Below, piece by piece: positions 17,694-25,594 of a stretch of 64,000 nt of DNA (position 1 is the first letter of the stretch; every line of letters begins with the position of its first letter). The notes beneath the pieces were generated by a model. That model ran no database searches. It was not told where the DNA came from and was given only the letters and a program-made list of their open reading frames with translations. Origin of the DNA: Hufsiella arboris (GTDB lineage: Bacteria > Bacteroidota > Bacteroidia > Sphingobacteriales > Sphingobacteriaceae); NCBI RefSeq assembly GCF_009834875.1, contig NZ_WVHT01000004.1, positions 1 to 64,000 of the forward strand, written 5' to 3'. Both the position numbers and the translations under genes were made by a program.

Positions 17694-18194
17694 ATGACTT
17701 TTGACGAAATAAAAGATCTGCTGGTTAAGCGTTTCGGTCCAGAAGTGATCGAAGCGGAAGAAACGACCGGGCTGCAGCCGGCGCTGATCATCAGGAAAGA
17801 TCGGATAACTGCAGTTTGTTTAGAACTGAGAACCAACGATCAGACTTATTTTGATTTTTTGTCCTGCTTATCTGCCGTTGATCATGGTTTGGAGGAGAAT
17901 AAAATGAGCGTCGTTTACCATCTCGCTTCAATTCCTTATAAAACACAACTAACACTTAAGGTTGTCCAGGAATTTGACAGAACATCTGGCTCATTACCTA
18001 TTTGTCAAAGTGTTTCATCTGTGTGGAAAACGGCAGAATGGCATGAACGCGAAGCTTATGATCTGCTTGGGGTATTTTTTGATGGAAATCCTGACTTAAG
18101 GAGAATTTTGCTGCCCGACGACTGGGAAGGTTATCCATTGAGAAAAGATTATAAAACTGCGGCCGAATACAATGGAATAAAAATTGACTTTTAA
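17694..18194 (+). CDS. nuoC: NADH-quinone oxidoreductase subunit C
   Basis: NuoC (166 residues), the 30-kDa subunit of the peripheral arm. The family's C-terminal signature is present as TAEWHEREAYDLLGVFFDG followed by RRILLPDDWEGYPLRKDY. It is a separate protein, not fused to NuoD as in E. coli. It starts right after pdxH and ends 3 bp before nuoD. Confidence 0.95.
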   Translation: MTFDEIKDLLVKRFGPEVIEAEETTGLQPALIIRKDRITAVCLELRTNDQTYFDFLSCLSAVDHGLEENKMSVVYHLASIPYKTQLTLKVVQEFDRTSGSLPICQSVSSVWKTAEWHEREAYDLLGVFFDGNPDLRRILLPDDWEGYPLRKDYKTAAEYNGIKIDF

Positions 18195-18197
18195 ACC

Positions 18198-19376
18198 ATG
18201 CCATACGCAACCAGATACGAAGAATTAATAGCCAATACCGAGCCGCAGGAAATGATCCTGAACATGGGTCCGCAACATCCTTCCACTCATGGAGTTTTGC
18301 GCTTGGAGCTCATTACCGACGGAGAAGTGGTCAAAGAAGTCATTCCTCATATAGGCTATCTGCACCGGTGTTTTGAAAATCACGCCGAACATCTGACCTA
18401 TCAGCAAACCATTCCTTTTACCGACAGGATGGATTACCTCGCTTCGATGAACAACAGCCACGCCTGGGTCATGGGCGTTGAGCGAATGATGGGCATTGAA
18501 AAAGATATTCCAAAACGCGTTGAATATATCAGGGTACTTGTCTGCGAACTCAACAGGATAGCATCACACCTAATCGCAATCGGAACTTACGGAATTGACA
18601 TTGGCGCCTTCACACCTTTTTTATGGTGCTTCCGCGACAGGGAACATATCATGGGACTACTTGAGTGGGCGTCTGGTGCAAGAATGCTTTACAATTACAT
18701 TTGGGTGGGCGGTTTATTTTACGATCTGCCCATAGGTTTTGAAGAGCGTTGTAAAGAATTCGTCGACTATTTTAAGCCTAAATTAAAGGAGCTGAATGAG
18801 CTGCTAACCAACAACCAGATTTTCATTGAGCGTACAGCAAATGTTGGCGTATTGCCCCTTGATGTTGCCATCAATTATGGCTGCTCGGGCCCGATGCTTC
18901 GCGGTTCAGGACTAAAGTGGGATTTGCGGCGTGTTGATGAATATTCCGCTTATCCGGAACTGGAATTTGAGATTCCTGTTGGAAAAGGGGAAATGGGTGC
19001 AGTTGGCGATTGCTGGGACCGTTACAAAGTGCGCGTTGATGAGGTGGTTGAATCGCTCCGTATTATCGAGCAATGTCTTGAAAGGCTGCAAAAAGAACTT
19101 AAACGCACCCCTGACTTCGACCCAAGAGCGAAACTTCCGAAGAAAATAATTCCTAAGGCACAGGACTTCTATATACGAGCAGAAAATCCAAAAGGCGAAC
19201 TAGGTTTCTATTTTATTACCGATGGCCGCACGGAAATTCCTAAACGTGTAAAAGCCCGAGGGCCGAGTTTCAATAACTTATCTGTTATATCAGAAATCTC
19301 GAGGGGCGTATTAATCGCTGATCTTATTGCGATCCTTGGTTCGATCGATATCGTTTTAGGCGAAGTTGACCGCTAA
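18198..19376 (+). CDS. nuoD: NADH-quinone oxidoreductase subunit D
   Basis: NuoD (392 residues), the 49-kDa subunit that forms the quinone cavity with NuoB. Clear blocks are [18 protein letters not shown] near the N-terminus, [20 protein letters not shown], and [31 protein letters not shown]. The closing segment [23 protein letters not shown] is typical. A strong terminator follows and the next gene is convergent, so the subunits E to N must be encoded elsewhere. Confidence 0.96.
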   Translation: MPYATRYEELIANTEPQEMILNMGPQHPSTHGVLRLELITDGEVVKEVIPHIGYLHRCFENHAEHLTYQQTIPFTDRMDYLASMNNSHAWVMGVERMMGIEKDIPKRVEYIRVLVCELNRIASHLIAIGTYGIDIGAFTPFLWCFRDREHIMGLLEWASGARMLYNYIWVGGLFYDLPIGFEERCKEFVDYFKPKLKELNELLTNNQIFIERTANVGVLPLDVAINYGCSGPMLRGSGLKWDLRRVDEYSAYPELEFEIPVGKGEMGAVGDCWDRYKVRVDEVVESLRIIEQCLERLQKELKRTPDFDPRAKLPKKIIPKAQDFYIRAENPKGELGFYFITDGRTEIPKRVKARGPSFNNLSVISEISRGVLIADLIAILGSIDIVLGEVDR

Positions 19377-19410
19377 AAAAAGCTCGTTCAAATCTGAACG
19401 AGCTTTTCTC
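19374..19410 (+). terminator. terminator after nuoD, possibly bidirectional
   Basis: A perfect 10-bp stem (19381-19390 with 19395-19404) and AATC loop, with a T run on the plus side and an A run before it that would serve the minus-strand gene ending at 19432. Confidence 0.85.
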
Positions 19411-19431
19411 TTGTATGTAATCTTGTAAAGA

Positions 19432-20526
19432 TTAATAAACCTTAACCATAAATATGTAATCCCTGATCTTTTTGATCTGAGATGGCCGGTTGAGGCCTGC
19501 CAAAGCATTCTTTTTATTTATCACCAACTTGGAAGTCAGGGAATCTTCAGGAATATCGTTGATTGCTTTAAGAATGAAATCAGTTTTTACCGCAAAAGCA
19601 GCACCCTCGATCTGGTCTTGTTTACCTTTAACAATTCCTATAATATTTCCTCTTGGATCAATCAGCGGACCGCCGCTATTACCGTTATTAACGGGCATAG
19701 AAACCTGGTAAGCAGTTGTATCTCCGGAATATCCATTGCGTGAACTCAATATTCCGCTTCCTATAACCGGTTCATCCTTTGAGAACCCGATGGTATAAAC
19801 ATCTTCTCCGAGATCGGAAGTCTTTTTAAAGGTATAAGGAAGGGAATTATAATTTTTAAAATTAGAATCGACAATTTTAAGAATTGCCACGTCACTTTCC
19901 TTATCAGAATAAACGGTTTTCGCTTTGAATGCTTCGCCATCCGTATTCTGCACATAAACCGAATCAGCGCCGCTTATTACATGATAATTGGTAAGGACAT
20001 ATCCGTTGGTAGTCAGTGCAAAACCTGTTCCGCCGTATTTAGCCGGGATGGTTGGCGCATGGGGTTTCATATCACGAAGCAACGCATTTTGAGATTTCGT
20101 TATGTTGTCAATGCGTTTATCCATCTCTATTACACGGCGAAGCGCGTTATAGTCCGCTTTCTTCTCGTTGAATACACCAACCGAAAATAACGTTGTAAAC
20201 ACAGCTAATATCGCCACAGAAGCCGCTATACCAATGCTTGCGCGATATTTCTTCCACATCACTACCACCATAGCAGGTTCCTTTATAACAGAACTTCTGA
20301 TAGCTTCAATATTCATCGATTGATGAATACGGTTCATCTGACGTTTTAAAGCAAGATTCTTTCCGTAATCAGCGAGTTCTTTCATAAGAGCAAGGTGAGC
20401 CACTACCTGCGCATTTAATACCGGATCTTCCGTACGTAACTGCTCAAAAGCCCTGCGCTCCTCTGCCGGCATCTCTCCCCTCAAATAGGCCTCAATTTGA
20501 TTGATCAGTTCCATTTCTGTATTCAT
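19432..20526 (-). CDS. membrane-anchored HtrA/DegP-like serine protease with an anti-sigma-like cytoplasmic domain
   Basis: A 364-residue fusion. Residues 1-93 are hydrophilic and start like Bacteroidota anti-sigma domains (INQIEAYLRGEMPAEERRAF, then a DPVLNAQVVAHL segment). One membrane segment follows at about 95-118, then a coiled linker and a trypsin-like domain. The protease triad is His182 (NYHVISG), Asp212 (SDVAIL) and Ser284 (GNSGGPL), giving an N-in, protease-out topology. No PDZ domain is visible. It lies 10 bp downstream of an ECF sigma gene on the same strand, so an operon is very likely. The anti-sigma role is inferred from the N-terminal pattern and neighbour; the protease assignment is strong. 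Confidence 0.85.
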   Translation of the reverse strand: MNTEMELINQIEAYLRGEMPAEERRAFEQLRTEDPVLNAQVVAHLALMKELADYGKNLALKRQMNRIHQSMNIEAIRSSVIKEPAMVVVMWKKYRASIGIAASVAILAVFTTLFSVGVFNEKKADYNALRRVIEMDKRIDNITKSQNALLRDMKPHAPTIPAKYGGTGFALTTNGYVLTNYHVISGADSVYVQNTDGEAFKAKTVYSDKESDVAILKIVDSNFKNYNSLPYTFKKTSDLGEDVYTIGFSKDEPVIGSGILSSRNGYSGDTTAYQVSMPVNNGNSGGPLIDPRGNIIGIVKGKQDQIEGAAFAVKTDFILKAINDIPEDSLTSKLVINKKNALAGLNRPSQIKKIRDYIFMVKVY

Positions 20527-20536
20527 TTCGTATATA

Positions 20537-21103
20537 TTAAGACTGAAAAAACAGTTTTTTCAATCGCTGCAAGCATTTATATTTTTGATTCTTTGCATTA
20601 TCGGCATTAGTATATCCAAATTTTTCGCAGATATCCTGCATGGATTTACTTTGCATGTAAAAATCCTCCAATATAGTTTTGCAAGGTTCGCCAATCTGGC
20701 TGAGAGCTGTCTCTATTTTTTTGAATTGCCTGTCCTTCTCTTCATATGATTCGAGATCATCTTCAACAGGCAGAATATCTTCAAAATCCTTTATATTATT
20801 TGAACTTCTGCTCTTCTGACTAAGCTTCTTCAGCCATAGCCGCCTTGCAACAGAGTAGATAAAAGTTTTAAGCTTACTGCTTAACTGGAAATTCCCGCTC
20901 TTAATTTTGTTGTACAAAACGATGATGGTTTCCTGGTATATGTCTTTCGCATCATCATCATCACCCGTGTTGCTTAAAATAAACTGCAAAACCATCGGGA
21001 AATATGCTTTATACAACTGGTTAAGTGTTTCTTCTGAGCCTTTTAATACACCCTCAATTACTTCGCTATCTGCTGGGAATGACTTTCTTAACTCTCTGTT
21101 CAC
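20537..21103 (-). CDS. RNA polymerase sigma-70 factor, ECF type
   Basis: A 188-residue ECF sigma factor. Region 2 includes LYKAYFPMVLQFIL, DDDAKDIYQETIIVLYNKI and LKTFIYSVARRLWLKKL, and region 4 has the helix-turn-helix around DFYMQSKSMQDICEKFGYTNADNAKNQKYKCLQRLKKLF. The annotated start is a GTG at 21103, the only plausible early start codon. A motif shared with two nearby lipoprotein genes ends only 4 nt before it (see 21107-21135). The protease/anti-sigma-like gene follows in the same operon. Confidence 0.92.
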   Translation of the reverse strand: MNRELRKSFPADSEVIEGVLKGSEETLNQLYKAYFPMVLQFILSNTGDDDDAKDIYQETIIVLYNKIKSGNFQLSSKLKTFIYSVARRLWLKKLSQKSRSSNNIKDFEDILPVEDDLESYEEKDRQFKKIETALSQIGEPCKTILEDFYMQSKSMQDICEKFGYTNADNAKNQKYKCLQRLKKLFFQS

Positions 21104-21106
21104 TCT

Positions 21107-21135
21107 TTAATACGATGTTTGATGAATAGTAACCC
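21107..21135 (-). promoter_or_regulatory. candidate ECF-dependent promoter of the sigma gene (GGGTTAC-N15-GTATTAA)
   Basis: On the minus strand GGGTTAC (21135-21129) is followed after exactly 15 nt by GTATTAA (21113-21107). The same two words with the same spacing occur at 21762-21790. The box ends very close to the GTG start, so a transcript would be leaderless or nearly so. Confidence 0.45.
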
Positions 21136-21177
21136 AATGATAAAGAAAAAAAATCGGGAATTAATTTATAACGCAAA

Positions 21178-21207
21178 GGGTTACTTTTTATTGATTAAAG
21201 GAATTAA
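21178..21207 (+). promoter_or_regulatory. candidate ECF-dependent promoter of small lipoprotein 1
   Basis: GGGTTAC (21178-21184) followed after 16 nt by GAATTAA (21201-21207), one mismatch and one spacer base different from the copies at the sigma gene and lipoprotein 3. The start codon is 26 nt downstream. Confidence 0.4.
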
Positions 21208-21233
21208 GGGAAGAACTAAAATAAAACTACACT

Positions 21234-21437
21234 ATGAAAAACACATTAAAAACAGGATTAATTGCAATGGGAATTGCATTATCAATCGCGGCTTGTAATT
21301 CTAACAAATCAGGCGGCAGTTCAGATTCGACTGTAACTGACACATCAATGAGTACTACTGATAGCACGGGCGTAATGGGCACCGATACTACGAGCAGTAC
21401 AACGCTCGACTCTACTGCGGCGGATACAACAAAATAG
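21234..21437 (+). CDS. small Ser/Thr/Asp-rich lipoprotein 1
   Basis: A 67-residue protein: signal peptide, lipobox SIAAC with Cys21, then NSNKSGG and a disordered tail made almost only of S, T, D, G and A (repeats of TDSTxxxTDTT). No known domain. It is the first of three paralogues on the same strand (21234, 21507, 21828), each followed by its own terminator. The tail has no charge pattern typical of a folded domain and may act as a spacer or stress-induced envelope lipoprotein. Confidence 0.8.
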   Translation: MKNTLKTGLIAMGIALSIAACNSNKSGGSSDSTVTDTSMSTTDSTGVMGTDTTSSTTLDSTAADTTK

Positions 21438-21445
21438 TAAACTCT

Positions 21446-21479
21446 AAAGAATCGTCGGTTAGCAGACGGTTCTTTTTTT
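21446..21479 (+). terminator. terminator after lipoprotein 1
   Basis: Stem of 21446-21456 with 21465-21475 (one G-T pair) around a GGTTAGCA loop, followed by a run of seven T. Confidence 0.8.
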
Positions 21480-21506
21480 ATAATTATTAAACTTTATCAA
21501 AAACAC

Positions 21507-21698
21507 ATGAAAAGATTATTCAACGTAGCATTTTTAGCATTAGCAGTTTCGTTATCAGTTGCTGCATGCAGCTCAAACAAAAGCGCAACATCAGCAGATT
21601 CTACTACTGTAGATTCAACAGTTACAACTGATACTGTTAGTACAACTGATTCAACTGTGACTGACACAGCTAAGGCTGACACTACAAAGAAAATGTAA
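21507..21698 (+). CDS. small Thr/Ser/Asp-rich lipoprotein 2
   Basis: A 63-residue paralogue of its neighbours: MKRLFNVAFLALAVSLSVAAC gives a signal peptide and lipobox with Cys21, then SSNKSAT and a tail of DSTVTTDTVSTTDSTVTDT type ending in KADTTKKM. Unlike genes 1 and 3 it has no GGGTTAC motif upstream, so it may rely on read-through from gene 1 or on another promoter. Function unknown. Confidence 0.78.
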   Translation: MKRLFNVAFLALAVSLSVAACSSNKSATSADSTTVDSTVTTDTVSTTDSTVTDTAKADTTKKM

Positions 21699-21719
21699 TT
21701 ACAACATTTCTAAATGATG

Positions 21720-21743
21720 AACCCGCTTTTTGCGGGTTTTTTT
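21720..21743 (+). terminator. terminator after lipoprotein 2
   Basis: AACCCGC and GCGGGTT arms around a TTTTT loop, followed by a T run. Confidence 0.8.
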
Positions 21744-21761
21744 ATTTTTTTAATTTTTTTC

Positions 21762-21790
21762 GGGTTACCTTTTAAAAAGGCAGGTATTAA
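21762..21790 (+). promoter_or_regulatory. candidate ECF-dependent promoter of small lipoprotein 3 (GGGTTAC-N15-GTATTAA)
   Basis: GGGTTAC at 21762-21768 and GTATTAA at 21784-21790 with a 15-nt spacer, identical in both words and spacing to the minus-strand copy in front of the sigma gene. The start codon lies 37 nt downstream. Confidence 0.5.
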
Positions 21791-21827
21791 GCTGTAAACT
21801 TATTAATTACTTTAAGAACAAAACAAC

Positions 21828-22037
21828 ATGAAAAATTTATTCAAATTCGGTTTCTTAGCTTTAGCTATCTCTTTGTCAGTTGCTGCTTGTAACTCAAACA
21901 AAACTTCAGAAGCTACTTCTGACACTATCGATTCAACTGCTTCAGTTAAAACTGATTCAATCGATTCAACTGCTTCAGCTGCAAAAGACACTGTAGATTC
22001 TTCAGCTTCAGCTGCTAAAGATTCAGTTAAGAAATAA
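21828..22037 (+). CDS. small Ser/Asp/Ala-rich lipoprotein 3
   Basis: A 69-residue paralogue with lipobox SVAAC (Cys21), NSNKTSE, and a tail with a repeating DSTAS/KDTVDSSASAAKDSV unit, so it is more lysine- and alanine-containing than its two neighbours. The heptad-like spacing of the repeat could give a helical, Lpp-like structure, but that is speculative. Terminators flank it on both sides. Confidence 0.8.
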   Translation: MKNLFKFGFLALAISLSVAACNSNKTSEATSDTIDSTASVKTDSIDSTASAAKDTVDSSASAAKDSVKK

Positions 22038-22060
22038 TTGAACCTTAAGGTCAACAAAAA

Positions 22061-22088
22061 AACCTCCGCTAATCGCGGAGGTTTTTTT
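22061..22088 (+). terminator. terminator after lipoprotein 3
   Basis: Nine-bp stem AACCTCCGC/GCGGAGGTT with TAATC loop and a run of seven T. Confidence 0.85.
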
Positions 22089-22090
22089 GT

Positions 22091-22120
22091 TTAAAAGAAA
22101 AGCACCCATTTGGGTGCTTT
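22091..22120 (-). terminator. terminator after the RND efflux operon
   Basis: AAAGCACCC and GGGTGCTTT arms; on the minus strand the stem is followed by TTTTCTTTT. It sits just after the stop at 22126. Confidence 0.75.
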
Positions 22121-22125
22121 CTTTA

Positions 22126-25100
22126 TTATTGATAGTTTTCTTCAAGAGTTTTTACTTCCGCTTTAGCAGCAGGTTGCTTTTTAAATTTAGCACGAAGCCA
22201 TGCCTTCATATTAATACGGATCAGGTACATACAAGGAACCAATATTAACGTAAGGAACGTTCCGAATGCTAACCCGAAGATCATTGTCCATGATAACGGC
22301 CCCCAGAATGCTACGTTATCGCCACCAAAGTAAAGGTGAGGATTGAATTCTGTAAACAACGTGGTGAAATCGATATTCAACCCGACTGCCAGCGGAATTA
22401 ATCCAAGTATCGCGGCAATTGCTGTAAGAATTACCGGCGTCATCCGGGTACGGCCAGCTTCAACAGCGGCATCATAGCCTGACATCCCCTGTTCGATCAT
22501 ATAATCAGAGAACTCTACCAGCAAAATACCGTTTCGGACTACCACACCGGCCAGTGCAATGATACCAACCATCGTCATTACAATTACGAAACTCATGTTG
22601 AATATCGTTAATCCTAATAATACGCCGATGATACTGAATATGATCTCACTTAAAATAATCAGTGTCTTACCGATTGAGTTAAACAGTAAGATCAGGATCA
22701 GGATGATCATACCAATAGCCGATAAAAGCGCACCGGCAAGGAACGAAGCGGCTTCATTTTGTTCTTCCTGCTCTCCAGCCATATTCACCGTTATTCCGGC
22801 AGGAAGTTTATAACTGCTTACTTCTCTTTTTATACTGGCAACTACATCGTTAGCGTTGAACCCGGTTAACACGTTTGATCCTAAAATAATGATCCGTTTT
22901 TGCTGCTTACGTTTGATACCCCCATAGGAATTAACGTAATCGACATTCGCTACTGCAGAAATAGGAACCTGACGTATAATTCCCCCCATGCCCATGTCAC
23001 GGTAAGTCATTTTCATGTTACGGAGTGCATCAATGTTATTGCGTTGCGATTCCTCGGCCCTGACATTTATTTCATAATCTTCTTTCTGATCATGAAACTT
23101 TGAAACTTCATACCCGTAAATCGCCGCACCTAAATTTTGAGCGATTGTGTTAGAAGTGATACCTTGACGATTAGCACGTTCGCGGTCTACATCGAAAACT
23201 ATTTCAGGCTTATTATTTTGAAAATCTGATCGTAATTCCTCAACCCCTGGAATATTCTTTTTCGTCAGATATGCACGCAGGCGTTCGGACGTTTTTACCA
23301 ATGTATCCAGGTTATCTCCGGAAATCTCAATACTGATCGGTTTGGCCGTCGGCGGACCGCTTTGTTCCTGGTTAACACTTATCTGAGCGCCAGGTATTCC
23401 TTTTACAGCATTCCGAATTTTAGTCAGATATGTTTTTGTATCTGCGCCATTCCTTTTACCAAATTCTACGAAAGCAACGGTCACTTTACCACGGTTTGGA
23501 TAATCACCCTGGTCTTCGTCCTGAGGATCAGTTACACCTTTCGTAACATTCGAAATCACTGATGATACTACAGGGTCAATTTTACCATCTTTTGAAACTA
23601 CTCCGATGACACGGTCTTCAACCTTTTTCGTAATCTGATTAGTATATGCCTGATCAGTACCAACAGGAAGTGAAATGTAAACGTAAACGAAGTTTGGATC
23701 CGAAGAAGGGAAAAACTCAACTTTCGGACTTCTGATTACCGTAAATACTATCGAAAGTACCAGCAATCCAACCGTTCCTAATAAGGTTGTCCACGGCCTG
23801 TGAAGGAACCATTCGAGCCTTTTAGTATACCAGTTCTGGAATCTTGGCCACCCGTGTTCCTGGAAGCTTTTGATGACGCCTTCCAGGACAAAATGATGGA
23901 ATATATAAAGCAAATAAATAAATATAACGAAGTTTCCAATGCCTACATTCATCAGGTAACCGAGCAGGGCAAATACTGCAAAGCCGATTGAGGTACGTTT
24001 TACCTGGCGGTCGAACTTTGGTTTGCCGTGTTCATGTTCCGTGTGCGGCTTCATGAAATCGACCGCGAAGACAGGATTGATAATATAAGCGATAATCAAT
24101 GATGCTACCAGCGTTACAATCAATGTGGCAGGCAGGAAAAACATGAACTTCCCGATTATACTATTCCAGAAAAGCAGCGGAATAAACGGTGCCAATGTCG
24201 TAGCTGTTCCGGAAAGTACCGGCATAAACACCTCGCCAGCAGCCATTTTTGCAGCTTTTTTGATCGGTACTTTACCGTTGTTGAAAATACGGTGTGTGTT
24301 TTCGATTACGACGATCGCATCATCCACAACAATCCCGAGCGCAAGCAGGAAGGAGAAGAGTACGATCATGTTCAAGGTAAACTTGAAATCGAAAAGACCG
24401 CCAAGCATTGGCATGGCGATAAATGCAAGGAAACACGATAAAGGAACGGAAAGCGCAACAAAGATCGCATTTGTAACACCCATAAAGAACATCAAGACAA
24501 TAGTAACGAGTACGAAACCGATGATGATCGTGTTAATTAAATCGTGCAGGGTGACGCGTGTTTGGTCAGACTGGTCGCCGGTAATTGTAATGTTTAACCC
24601 TTTTGGCAACTGGTCTTTTTGCATATCCTTAATCAGCGCCTGGATTTTATCAGAAGCCTCAATCAGGTTCTCACCGCTTCGTTTTATAACGTTTAATGTA
24701 ATTACATTCTTTCCATATAATCTGGCGTAGCTTTCCTGCGTTTTAAAGCTGTCTTTAATTTCGGCAATGTCCCGGAGATAAATCGTTTTACCAGAAGGAT
24801 TTTGGATCACAAGGTTTTGAAGATCATCAGCGGATTTGAAATCCATCTTCACGTTAATGCTTCTTCTTACACCGTCAACAGGAACGGTTCCTCCGGAAGA
24901 AGTAACGTTTTCAGAACCAACTGCCTGGCCGATATCCTGAAAGCTAAGCTGAGCGGCAGCCATCTTATTCAAATCAACGTTAATTTGAATTTCACGATCA
25001 AGCGCACCAACAATATCTACCTTTGAAATTTCAGGAAAACTTTCAATCTTTTCCTGCAAATCATCTGCGTATTCTTTCAACTTTTTCAGATCATAATTAC

Positions 25101-25563
25101 CTGATAAATTGATATACATTACAGGAAGGTCCGAAAGATTAATGTCCTGAACTACCGGATCTTTAAATCTTGTGTCGCTGGTAGGAAGGTCTGGTTTAGC
25201 TCGGTCTACCGCATCTTTTACCCGCTGTTTGGCAACGGTCATGTCCACGTTTATGTCAAACTCTGCAGTAATGATCGAATAATCCTGGTACGAGTTCGAT
25301 GTGAGTTTTTTTAATCCCTGCGTGGCTTTAAGCTGTTTTTCAAGTTGCTTAGTCACCAATTTCTCCATGTTATCCGGAGATGTTCCTGGATAAGCAGTAC
25401 TAACAAAAATCTTAGGTATTTGTACCTCGGGAAAGTTTTCCTTAGACAAATTATTATAACCTATCAAACCCATGATGGTTATAATTACCGTCAAAGCATA
25501 AATGGCCGTTTTATTGTCAATGGCCCAGCTTGACGGTTTAAACTCTTTCTCTATATCTTGCAT
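22126..25563 (-). CDS. efflux RND transporter permease subunit (AcrB/HAE1-like)
   Basis: A 1145-residue inner-membrane proton-driven pump with the RND two-fold repeat: a first membrane segment near residue 20, a large periplasmic loop (AYPGTSPDNMEKLVTKQLE, LSDLPVMYINLSG), then a membrane block with GIVVDDAIVVIENTHR (the conserved acidic pair), a second loop and a second block (GVVVRNGILLVEFSDY). It is the last gene of a tetR-tolC-hlyD-rnd operon. The long hydrophilic and membrane insert between the halves (HTEHEHGKPKFDRQVKR) suggests a Bacteroidota subfamily. Drug versus other substrate cannot be told. Confidence 0.93.
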   Translation of the reverse strand: MQDIEKEFKPSSWAIDNKTAIYALTVIITIMGLIGYNNLSKENFPEVQIPKIFVSTAYPGTSPDNMEKLVTKQLEKQLKATQGLKKLTSNSYQDYSIITAEFDINVDMTVAKQRVKDAVDRAKPDLPTSDTRFKDPVVQDINLSDLPVMYINLSGNYDLKKLKEYADDLQEKIESFPEISKVDIVGALDREIQINVDLNKMAAAQLSFQDIGQAVGSENVTSSGGTVPVDGVRRSINVKMDFKSADDLQNLVIQNPSGKTIYLRDIAEIKDSFKTQESYARLYGKNVITLNVIKRSGENLIEASDKIQALIKDMQKDQLPKGLNITITGDQSDQTRVTLHDLINTIIIGFVLVTIVLMFFMGVTNAIFVALSVPLSCFLAFIAMPMLGGLFDFKFTLNMIVLFSFLLALGIVVDDAIVVIENTHRIFNNGKVPIKKAAKMAAGEVFMPVLSGTATTLAPFIPLLFWNSIIGKFMFFLPATLIVTLVASLIIAYIINPVFAVDFMKPHTEHEHGKPKFDRQVKRTSIGFAVFALLGYLMNVGIGNFVIFIYLLYIFHHFVLEGVIKSFQEHGWPRFQNWYTKRLEWFLHRPWTTLLGTVGLLVLSIVFTVIRSPKVEFFPSSDPNFVYVYISLPVGTDQAYTNQITKKVEDRVIGVVSKDGKIDPVVSSVISNVTKGVTDPQDEDQGDYPNRGKVTVAFVEFGKRNGADTKTYLTKIRNAVKGIPGAQISVNQEQSGPPTAKPISIEISGDNLDTLVKTSERLRAYLTKKNIPGVEELRSDFQNNKPEIVFDVDRERANRQGITSNTIAQNLGAAIYGYEVSKFHDQKEDYEINVRAEESQRNNIDALRNMKMTYRDMGMGGIIRQVPISAVANVDYVNSYGGIKRKQQKRIIILGSNVLTGFNANDVVASIKREVSSYKLPAGITVNMAGEQEEQNEAASFLAGALLSAIGMIILILILLFNSIGKTLIILSEIIFSIIGVLLGLTIFNMSFVIVMTMVGIIALAGVVVRNGILLVEFSDYMIEQGMSGYDAAVEAGRTRMTPVILTAIAAILGLIPLAVGLNIDFTTLFTEFNPHLYFGGDNVAFWGPLSWTMIFGLAFGTFLTLILVPCMYLIRINMKAWLRAKFKKQPAAKAEVKTLEENYQ

Positions 25564-25594
25564 CTGGTTTCAGATTTTGGTTTCAATACTTCGG

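Noticed and set aside
23800-24730. Long plus-strand ORFs opposite the RND permease
   Set aside because: The opposite strand encodes a complete RND permease; these frames have no recognisable motif or own promoter.
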